Positions 1 through 5,217 of a stretch of 7,860 bases of DNA are shown here, in pieces. The stretch is from Gemmatimonadales bacterium (lineage in GTDB: Bacteria; Gemmatimonadota; Gemmatimonadetes; Gemmatimonadales; GWC2-71-9). The DNA is taken from NCBI GenBank assembly GCA_013813145.1, contig JACCSE010000103.1:1-7860 (forward strand). Direction: 5' to 3'. The stretch's first letter is position 1, and each line of letters opens with the position of its first letter. The position numbers were made by a program, and so were the translations under genes. The notes beneath the pieces were generated by a model. The model did no database searches, was not told the DNA's origin, and saw only the letters and a list, made by a program, of their open reading frames with translations.

Positions 1-95
1 CGCCCCGGGCTGTCGCATGGCCGCTGCTGCGCAACGGCCGGCGCCGTGGAGGCGGCGAGCAACAGGGCGACAGCGGGTTGAATGCGGGAACGCAC
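1..95 (-). CDS. Probable secreted protein, N-terminal part only (runs off left edge)
   Basis: Reading the minus strand from a GTG at 95-93, 31 codons are open to the window edge. The product begins with a short basic stretch (VRSRIQPA), followed by a hydrophobic core (AVALLLAASTAPAVA) and a signal-peptidase-I-like AVA|QQ site near residue 22, so the mature protein would start around QQRPCDSPG. This is a textbook Sec signal peptide. The GTG lies 3 bases after the stop of the UBP zinc finger gene, which suggests translational coupling; no strong Shine-Dalgarno is visible. The mature start resembles small secreted proteins that continue into an FDFWxGxW-type motif, but that part is outside the window, so no function is assigned. 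The alternative is a chance GC-rich reading frame; the well-formed signal peptide and operon spacing argue against that. Confidence 0.55.
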   Translation of the reverse strand, partial: MRSRIQPAVALLLAASTAPAVAQQRPCDSPG

Positions 96-98
96 CGT

Positions 99-380
99 CT
101 ATGTCACCCGCACCGCCGGCTGGACGAACAGCTCGTCCACGTAGCACCAGCTCCAGTCTTCCCCCGGCTCGAAGCTCCGGATCATCGCGTGGTGGGAGGC
201 GTGGAAGTGCTTGGTCGCGTGTTTGCCCGGCGAGTTATCGCAGCAGCCCACGTGACCGCATTCCTGGCACAGCCGCAGATGGACCCACCGGCCGCCGGTC
301 GCCAGACACTCTTCACATCCGTCGGGGGTGCGAGCGGAGACGTCGCGCACCTGGCGGACGTGGGAGCACGAGGGGGGCAT
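99..380 (-). CDS. UBP-type zinc finger protein
   Basis: This 93-residue protein consists almost entirely of a UBP-type (ZnF-UBP) zinc finger. Candidate zinc ligands follow the family spacing: C5/H7, C22/C25 (CEEC), C38/C41 (CQEC), C46, H54, H58 and H64, followed by the WSWCYVDE segment (76-83) common at the end of bacterial members. In eukaryotic deubiquitinases this fold binds the C-terminal Gly-Gly of free ubiquitin; the role of the stand-alone bacterial proteins is not known to me. There is no signal peptide or membrane segment, so it should be cytoplasmic. The ATG at 380-378 has a good AGGAG ribosome site. The gene sits 13 bases after the damaged cNMP/thioredoxin-reductase-like gene, and to my knowledge these two families are frequently neighbours in bacteria, which suggests a joint redox or signalling role. 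The gene itself looks intact. Confidence 0.85.
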   Translation of the reverse strand: MPPSCSHVRQVRDVSARTPDGCEECLATGGRWVHLRLCQECGHVGCCDNSPGKHATKHFHASHHAMIRSFEPGEDWSWCYVDELFVQPAVRVT

Positions 381-387
381 GGGTGAT

Positions 388-392
388 CTCCT
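388..392 (-). promoter_or_regulatory. Ribosome binding site of the UBP zinc finger gene
   Basis: On the minus strand AGGAG is followed by 7 bases and then ATG (380-378). It is a near-ideal Shine-Dalgarno and fixes the start of the zinc finger gene. It also shows that this gene can be initiated independently of the broken gene upstream. Confidence 0.7.
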
Positions 393-393
393 T

Positions 394-881
394 CTACGCC
401 GGCCGCGCGATATGCGCGTGCACGAAGCTCACCGCCATCGACCCCTCCCCCACCGCCGACGCCACCCGCTTCACCGACCCGCTCCGCACGTCGCCCGCGG
501 CGAAGATGCCCGGGAGGCTGGTCTCCAGCAGAAACGGCGCGCGTCCGGCCAACCGCCAGCGTTCGCCGTCCCGGGCGGCCGGCGAGAGCGAGGCTCCGGT
601 CAGCACGAACCCTCTCCGGTCCAGCTCCACGCATCCTCGGAGCCATCCGGTATTCGCGTCGGCGCCGATGAAGAGAAACAGCGCGCTGGTCGCGAAGCCT
701 CGCCGCTCTCCTCCTTCCGTCTCGACCTGCACCGCACCCAGGTGCCCGTCGCCCTCGAGGCCCGCCATCACCGTGCGCCGGTGGACGGTCACGTTCTCCA
801 GCCCCTATGGCCGCGCTCGGTCAGCGCGACGATGTCCTTCGGGCCGAGGGTGGGGAACGCGATTTCCTGATCGTCGGGCAT
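394..881 (-). pseudogene. Remnant of cNMP-binding/thioredoxin-reductase-like FAD oxidoreductase (internal deletion plus frameshift)
   Basis: The ATG at 881-879 (GGAG nearby) starts MPDDQEIAFPTLGPKDIVAL, the typical opening of proteins that join a cyclic-nucleotide-binding domain to a thioredoxin-reductase-like flavoprotein. After ~25 residues the frame goes off family and stops (TGA 791-789). In another frame, from about 804 to the TAG at 396-394, lies the flavoprotein C-terminus: GLENVTVHRRT, LFLFIGADANT, and the FAD-binding GIFAAGDVRSGSVKRVAS ending in SFVHAHIA. That frame is closed upstream by TAG at 807-805. Intact relatives are about 550 residues (family knowledge), so roughly 390 are missing: nearly all of the cNMP domain, the first FAD GxGxxG motif, the redox CxxC and most of the NADPH domain. 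The product cannot work as a reductase. The junction lies at about 800-815. It is either genuine decay or an assembly collapse. Confidence 0.8.
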
Positions 882-999
882 GGTGGGATATCTCCGAAGG
901 GGCCTTCCCTCGAATCTAATGAGCGCTGGCGGAACCCCGCGCGGTAGGCCGGCGGCGACACGCCGAACCGGCGGCGAGTACATTCCAGGGTCATCCGCC
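882..999. promoter_or_regulatory. Divergent intergenic region with candidate promoter/operator sequences
   Basis: These 118 bases separate the minus-strand reductase/UBP operon from the plus-strand aldo/keto reductase, so promoters for both should lie here. For the plus strand, TACATT (979-984) with GCGACA 18 bases upstream (955-960) is a weak sigma70-like pair, and AGGG (987-990) is a possible ribosome site for the ATG at 1000; both cannot easily serve one transcript because the start would fall near 991. A short inverted repeat GAAGG-GG-CCTTC (896-907) lies in the leader of the minus-strand gene. A 10-base direct repeat is listed separately. The frame of the aldo/keto reductase stays open back to 880, but nothing before residue M at 1000 looks like protein of that family. 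Confidence 0.35.
949..977. repeat. Pair of 10-bp direct repeats upstream of the aldo/keto reductase
   Basis: CCGGCGGCGA occurs at 949-958 and again at 968-977, start-to-start 19 bases (about two helical turns), overlapping the candidate -35 region and ending 22 bases before the ATG at 1000. Such phasing could suit a dimeric regulator. The motif is low in complexity and the region very GC-rich, so chance is a real possibility. Confidence 0.35.
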
Positions 1000-1974
1000 A
1001 TGGACCTATCGCAGCCCACTCTCAGCTCCTCCAGGAGAGCGTTCGTGGAGCCCGCCGTACCTCTCAGCCGCCGTGCGATGATCGGCACCCTGGCGGCGAG
1101 TGCCGCCGCGGCGGTGCTGCACCCCCTGTCCGCGCTTGTCCCGACGAGTCCGATTACCAAGCCGATCCCCTCCAGTGGCGAACGGCTGCCGATCGTCGGC
1201 CTGGGGAGCTGGATCACCTTCAACGTGGGCGACGACCCCGAGCTGCGCGACGAATGCGCCGCCGTCATGCGAGCGTTCTTCCGGAATGGCGGTCGGATGA
1301 TCGACTCGTCACCCATGTACGGGTCGGCCCAGGCTGTCATCGGCCACGGTCTCACCCAGCTCGATCGCCCTTCCGCTCTCTTCTCGGCCGACAAGGTCTG
1401 GATCTCATCCGGATCGCGGGGTCCGCACCAGATCGAGGAATCCAGGGCGCATTGGGGCATCCGGCGGTTCGACCTGCTCCAGGTGCACAATCTCCTGGCG
1501 TGGGAAGACCATCTCCCGGCCCTGCTCCGGATGAAGGCGGCAGGCCGAGTCCGCTACGTGGGCATCACCACCTCGGAGGGGCGACGTCACGAGGAGATAG
1601 AGCGGATCATGGCAACCCAGCCGATCGACTTCGTGCAGGTCACCTATAACGTCCTGGACCGCCAGATCGAGACTCGCATTCTCCCGTTGGCCCAGGAGCG
1701 CGGCATCGCGGTGATCGCCAACCGCCCGTTCCGCCAGGGAGAGCTGATCAGGGAGGTCGAGCGCCATCAGCTCCCTGCCTGGGCCTCGGAGATCGGTGCC
1801 CGCAACTGGGCGCAGTTCCTCCTCAAGTTCATCGTCTCGCATCCGGCCGTGACCTGCGCCGTCCCGGCGACCAGCCAGGTCGCGCACGTCGTCGAGAACA
1901 TGGGCGCCGCGACCGGCCCGCTGCCCGACGCGGTCATGCGCCGGCGCATCGCCGCCCACGTCGCGGGGCTCTGA
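1000..1974 (+). CDS. Tat-exported aldo/keto reductase
   Basis: This 324-residue protein belongs to the aldo/keto reductase superfamily, NAD(P)H-dependent reductases of aldehydes and ketones with a TIM-barrel fold. The catalytic tetrad is complete: D102 and Y107 (in IDSSPMYGSA), K132 (SADKVW) and H163 (LLQVHN). The substrate is unknown. The leader has two twin-arginine motifs, SRRAFV (11-16) and SRRAMIG (23-29), the second leading straight into a hydrophobic alanine-rich stretch (27-46), so export by the Tat system is likely; this is common in environmental members of this family. I chose the ATG at 1000 because AGGG lies 9 bases upstream and it keeps both Tat motifs; the frame is open further to 880 without family similarity. 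Its stop overlaps the start of the DUF6064-like gene (TGATG), so the two are translationally coupled. Confidence 0.85.
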   Translation: MDLSQPTLSSSRRAFVEPAVPLSRRAMIGTLAASAAAAVLHPLSALVPTSPITKPIPSSGERLPIVGLGSWITFNVGDDPELRDECAAVMRAFFRNGGRMIDSSPMYGSAQAVIGHGLTQLDRPSALFSADKVWISSGSRGPHQIEESRAHWGIRRFDLLQVHNLLAWEDHLPALLRMKAAGRVRYVGITTSEGRRHEEIERIMATQPIDFVQVTYNVLDRQIETRILPLAQERGIAVIANRPFRQGELIREVERHQLPAWASEIGARNWAQFLLKFIVSHPAVTCAVPATSQVAHVVENMGAATGPLPDAVMRRRIAAHVAGL

Positions 1975-2666
1975 TGTCCGAGTGGTGGACGTACACCTTC
2001 TCCGACTTCCTGCTGTTCTCGCCGCGGACCTATTACCGGACGATCGAGCGGTACAATGGCGTTGTCTGGCCGGGGCATATCGCGACGGTGGGACTCGGGG
2101 TTGCCATCCTGGCGCTGCTGGGCCGGCCGGCAGCGTGGCGCGGAAGGACCGTCTTCACCATCCTCGCCACGCTCTGGGCGTGGGTCGCCTGGGCGTTCCT
2201 GGCGAGGCGTTACGCGGCCATCAACTGGGCGGCGGTCTATTTCGCCTGGCTCTTCGCCCTCCAGGCGCTGCTGCTGATCCTGATCGGGGCGATCCGCGGA
2301 GCGGTGAGCTTTCGCCCGCGCCGCGATACAGCCGGCGTCCTCGGCATCGGGCTCTTGGTACTGTCCGTCGGGCTCTACCCGATGCTCGCTCCGATCCTGG
2401 GGCGCGGGTGGCGGCAGGCGGAAGTCTTCGGGATGGTCCCGGATCCGACGGCGATCGCCACGCTCGGGCTGCTTCTGCTGGCGGAGGGATCCCGCCGGTG
2501 GATATTGCTGGTCGTGCCGCTCATCTGGTGCGCGGTCAGCGGGGCTACTTTGTGGGCAATGGGCTCGCCGGAGACGTGGCTTCTGCTGCTGGCCGCGGCG
2601 CTGGTGGTGGGCACGCGTACATCCAAGGTGACAACCATCACGGCTGTCTCCCTTCCGCACGGCTAA
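1974..2666 (+). CDS. DUF6064-like polytopic membrane protein
   Basis: This 230-residue integral membrane protein has about seven hydrophobic segments (near 32-50, 58-77, 84-107, 120-141, 158-171, 176-196 and 200-213). The amphipathic N-terminus WTYTFSDFLLFSPRTYYR, closely followed by ERYN and WP, is what I recognise as the signature of the DUF6064 family, whose function is unknown. No catalytic motif is visible; the conserved N-terminal aromatic/arginine segment would lie at the cytoplasmic face. The start ATG overlaps the stop of the aldo/keto reductase by one base, with GGGG (1965-1968) as a weak ribosome site, so its production is tied to that enzyme. A membrane partner or electron/ligand route for the exported reductase is possible but is only inference. 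The last ~15 residues (from TSKVTT) are polar and look like a poorly conserved tail. Confidence 0.75.
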   Translation: MSEWWTYTFSDFLLFSPRTYYRTIERYNGVVWPGHIATVGLGVAILALLGRPAAWRGRTVFTILATLWAWVAWAFLARRYAAINWAAVYFAWLFALQALLLILIGAIRGAVSFRPRRDTAGVLGIGLLVLSVGLYPMLAPILGRGWRQAEVFGMVPDPTAIATLGLLLLAEGSRRWILLVVPLIWCAVSGATLWAMGSPETWLLLLAAALVVGTRTSKVTTITAVSLPHG

Positions 2667-2707
2667 GGATACGTTCCCTGTAACGCTCGACCATTCCGAG
2701 AGGGCCC

Positions 2708-3988
2708 ATGTGCACTCGCCGCGCAGCATTCATCCCGACGATCGTCGCCCTGGCCGCCGCGGGCACGGCCTGCACCGCACGGCCCGACCGCCCGGCCGAG
2801 AGCGCTGAGGCTCAGACCACCGCCGACAGCACGAGCCGCGGGGCAGCCCCCTGCCCTGCCATCGAGAAGCGCGAGGCGAACGCGCGGGAGCAGCGCCCGG
2901 CGTTCCCGGGCCAGACCCGGGCGTGCGCCATCACGTCGAATGTCGCGTTCGACGTCGTCGTTGTCGCCAAAGGACTGGAGCATCCCTGGGCCGTGGAACC
3001 CCTTCCCGGCGGCGACCTGCTGGTCACCGAGAAGCCCGGTCGCCTGCGCATCGTCTCGGCGAAGGGTGTGGTGGGGCCCGAGATCGCCGGCGTGCCGGAG
3101 GTCGATGCCGACGGTCAGGGTGGCCTGCTCGATGTCGCCCTGGGCCCGGCGTTCGAATCCGACCGGACGATTTACTGGAGCTACTCCGAGCCCCGGCGGG
3201 GTGGTAACGCCACCAGCGTCGCGCGCGGAGTGCTGTCGGCCGACCGGCGGCGCCTGGATCAGGTCCGCGTGATCCTCCGGGCGATGCCGACCTACGACGG
3301 CTCCCTGCACTTCGGCTCCCGGCTCGCCTTCGGCCCCGACGGGATGCTGTACGTGACGCTGGGCGAACGCTCGGACACCCCCATCCGGCCCCAAGCGCAG
3401 CGGCTCGACAGCCACATGGGCAAGATCCTGCGCGTCGAACCGGACGGATCGGTCCCCAAAGACAACCCCTTCGTGGGTCGCTCCGGCGCGCTCCCCGAGA
3501 TCTGGACGCTCGGCCATCGGAACATCCAGGCCGCCGCATTCGACCCGGAGGGGCGACTCTGGGAGATCGAACACGGCACCCGGGGCGGCGACGAGCTGAA
3601 CTTGATCGAAAAGGGAAAGAACTATGGCTGGCCCGTGGTGGCGTACGGTCAGGAATACTCCGGACGGCCGATCGCCGGTGCGGTCACCGGGCGCGACGCG
3701 TTCCAGCAGCCGGTTTATTACTGGGATCCGGTAATCGCTCCTTCCGGCGCGCAGTTCTACACCGGAGACGCATTTCCGGCATGGCGCGGCAGCCTCTTCG
3801 TCGGCAGCCTCCGGGACATGCGACTGGTGCGCTTGACCCTGGAAAACCAGCGCGTGACCGGCGAGGAGCACCTCCTCGCCGACCGCAGCCAACGCGTTCG
3901 CGACGTCAGGCAGGGCCCGGATGGGGCGCTGTACGTCGTCACCGACCAGGGGAACGGCGAGCTCTGGAGAATCGCGCCGCGTCGCTGA
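2708..3988 (+). CDS. PQQ-dependent sugar (aldose) dehydrogenase, secreted
   Basis: This 426-residue protein is a six-bladed beta-propeller of the soluble glucose dehydrogenase/YliI (Asd) family, which oxidises aldose sugars outside the cytoplasm using pyrroloquinoline quinone. Family segments in order: LEHPWAVEPLPGGDLLVTEK (90-109), GQGGLLDVALGP (136-147), LHFGSRLAFGPDGMLYV (200-216) with H201 as the likely catalytic base, HMGKILRVEPDG (236-247), WTLGHRNIQAAAFDPEG (266-282), and EHGTRGGDELN followed by KNYGWP (303-308). The N-terminus is a signal peptide; C22 follows AGT-A, an imperfect lipobox, so both lipoprotein and free periplasmic forms are possible. A ~60-residue linker follows with two further cysteines (C49, C73) that could pair. 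GAGAGG lies just before the ATG. The gene starts 41 bases after the DUF6064-like gene with no visible terminator, so they may share a transcript. No PQQ synthesis genes are in the window. Confidence 0.88.
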   Translation: MCTRRAAFIPTIVALAAAGTACTARPDRPAESAEAQTTADSTSRGAAPCPAIEKREANAREQRPAFPGQTRACAITSNVAFDVVVVAKGLEHPWAVEPLPGGDLLVTEKPGRLRIVSAKGVVGPEIAGVPEVDADGQGGLLDVALGPAFESDRTIYWSYSEPRRGGNATSVARGVLSADRRRLDQVRVILRAMPTYDGSLHFGSRLAFGPDGMLYVTLGERSDTPIRPQAQRLDSHMGKILRVEPDGSVPKDNPFVGRSGALPEIWTLGHRNIQAAAFDPEGRLWEIEHGTRGGDELNLIEKGKNYGWPVVAYGQEYSGRPIAGAVTGRDAFQQPVYYWDPVIAPSGAQFYTGDAFPAWRGSLFVGSLRDMRLVRLTLENQRVTGEEHLLADRSQRVRDVRQGPDGALYVVTDQGNGELWRIAPRR

Positions 3989-4024
3989 GACTGACCCCGC
4001 CATGTCGCCCGATAACCGATCTGC

Positions 4025-5089
4025 ATGCCCTTGACAGTGCCCAAGTCCGTAAGCCACGCCGCCGCCATCGCCTCGCCCGCCAGCGAGGATGGGTCGGAGG
4101 CCCGCGCCCGCCGCCAGGCCCTGCGCGCCCATCACGGTCTGGCCGAGTCGAGAATCCTTGCCGGGAATGTCCGTTATCTGAAGATCACCGGCTTCGAGTG
4201 GGTCCGCGACGAGACCGGTTTGGCCTACGACGGGGCCATGCGGTTCCTGAAGGGCGGCGACGCGGTGATCGTCGACCTTCGCGGGAACGGCGGCGGCTCG
4301 AGCGAGGCGATCCAGTACCTGACCAGCCACTTCCTCGACGCCGACACCTTGCTGTTGACCTTCCTCCAGGGATCCGAGACGCCGTTCCAGTCGCGATCCC
4401 TCAGCCATCTTCCCGCCGGACGGCTGAAGGGCAAGCCGCTGTACGTGCTGATCGACGGCGGCGTCGCCTCGGCGGCGGAGGAGTTCGCCTACCACGTACA
4501 TCAGTTCAAGCTGGGCGAGCTGGTCGGGGCCAGGACCGCCGGCGCGGCCAACAACAACCGATTCGTGCCGATCGCGCCGAGCTTCGTCCTCAGCGTCTCG
4601 GTGGGGCGGCCCGTCCATGCGGTCAGCAAGGCCAACTGGGAGGGCGTCGGGATCGAGCCGTCGGTGGAAGCCCCTCCGACTCAGGCCCTGGATGTCGCCC
4701 ACTCGCTCGCCCTGGGCCGGCTGGCCCGGACCCGCGGCGCCGCTCCCGAAGACATCGCCGACTACGCCTGGGCGCGCACCGGGGTGGAGGCGCGGCTGCA
4801 CCCGGTGTCGCTGCCGCCGGAGCGGCTGCGCGCGCTGGCCGGTGCCTATGGCGAGATCAGCGTGGCCTTCCGCAACGGCGCCCTTTGGCTCACCCGACTG
4901 AATCGCCCGGCGAGGCGCCTGACGCCCCTGACGTCCGGCGGCCTGTTCGCGGTCGAGGAAATCGACGTCCTGCGCGTGCGATTCACGCCGAAGGGCCTCG
5001 AGCTGCTGCGACAGGACGAAGCCGCCCCGCGCCTCTTCGAAGAGGACCTGACCGCCCCACAACCTGACATCGAAGCAACCTCACGCTGA
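4025..5089 (+). CDS. S41 family peptidase (IRBP-like), N-terminally truncated
   Basis: The 354-residue frame carries the catalytic core of the S41 tail-specific protease family, closest in style to IRBP/tricorn-like secreted members: GNVRYLKITGF (47-57), VDLRGNGGGSSE (83-94), the nucleophile segment GGVASAAEEFAYH (145-157) with S149, and NWEGVGIEPSVEAP (204-217), followed by a C-terminal extension. Intact relatives have a signal peptide plus an N-terminal helical domain of about 100 residues before the RARRQALRAHHGL segment, which here starts at residue 27. The first ~20 residues (MPLTVPKSVSHAAAIASP) match neither. No ribosome site precedes the ATG at 4025, and the same frame is stopped at 3986, 3995 and 4013. 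The missing 5' part is not recognisable in the other two frames. Without export it would be misplaced, so this may be a 5'-deleted pseudogene; the core itself is uninterrupted. Confidence 0.75.
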   Translation: MPLTVPKSVSHAAAIASPASEDGSEARARRQALRAHHGLAESRILAGNVRYLKITGFEWVRDETGLAYDGAMRFLKGGDAVIVDLRGNGGGSSEAIQYLTSHFLDADTLLLTFLQGSETPFQSRSLSHLPAGRLKGKPLYVLIDGGVASAAEEFAYHVHQFKLGELVGARTAGAANNNRFVPIAPSFVLSVSVGRPVHAVSKANWEGVGIEPSVEAPPTQALDVAHSLALGRLARTRGAAPEDIADYAWARTGVEARLHPVSLPPERLRALAGAYGEISVAFRNGALWLTRLNRPARRLTPLTSGGLFAVEEIDVLRVRFTPKGLELLRQDEAAPRLFEEDLTAPQPDIEATSR

Positions 5090-5098
5090 GCAGTGTCC

Positions 5099-5115
5099 GC
5101 GGCCTCGAAGGTCGC
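5099..5115 (+). terminator. Weak hairpin after the S41 peptidase gene
   Basis: GCGGCCT-CGA-AGGTCGC can fold into a seven-pair stem (one G-T wobble) with a three-base loop, 10 bases after the peptidase stop. No T-run follows (AGATCTGTCC), so it is at best a poor intrinsic terminator. The rest of the 128-base gap up to the kinase holds nothing else I can name apart from the candidate -10 element. Confidence 0.2.
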
Positions 5116-5195
5116 AGATCTGTCCATTTCGCGGCGCCTCGTTCGACTTATCAGTAGGGCCCGGTGGGAGAATGAGGCGGCGTGCCTCGCTGGGC

Positions 5196-5201
5196 TATCT
5201 T
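5196..5201 (+). promoter_or_regulatory. Candidate -10 element for a short-leader kinase transcript
   Basis: TATCTT matches four of six bases of the sigma70 -10 consensus and lies 16 bases before the kinase ATG, so transcription would begin near 5208 and leave a leader of about 10 bases. No good -35 box is visible at the proper distance. The absence of a Shine-Dalgarno before the kinase start fits a nearly leaderless message, but the evidence is thin. Confidence 0.22.
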
Positions 5202-5217
5202 CCCGGCGTGACAGCCT

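Noticed and set aside
17..919. A 300-codon plus-strand frame over the left operon
   Set aside because: It is opposite the UBP finger and reductase remnant, whose motifs are unmistakable, and its product is Arg/Ser/Pro-rich without a domain.
880..999. Upstream extension of the aldo/keto reductase to ATG 880
   Set aside because: The 40 extra residues look like translated intergenic DNA, would place the Tat motif far from the N-terminus, and overlap the divergent promoter region.
789..1490. A 233-codon minus-strand frame as a single gene
   Set aside because: Only its last ~30 codons (from the ATG at 881) resemble a protein family; the rest is antisense to the aldo/keto reductase.
2663..5062. 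A 799-codon open frame on the minus strand across the dehydrogenase and peptidase genes
   Set aside because: It runs antisense through two plus-strand genes with clear family motifs, spans their intergenic gap, and translates to Arg/Gly/Pro/Ala-rich sequence without any recognisable domain. Long antisense frames are expected at this GC content.
3781..5067. A plus-strand frame of 428 codons overlapping the S41 peptidase
   Set aside because: It is out of frame with the S41 motifs, begins inside the dehydrogenase gene and encodes Arg/Pro-rich sequence; I also looked here for the lost N-terminus of the peptidase and saw nothing convincing.
5099..5115. A strong terminator between the peptidase and kinase
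   Set aside because: A hairpin exists but lacks a T-run, so it is listed only as a weak candidate.
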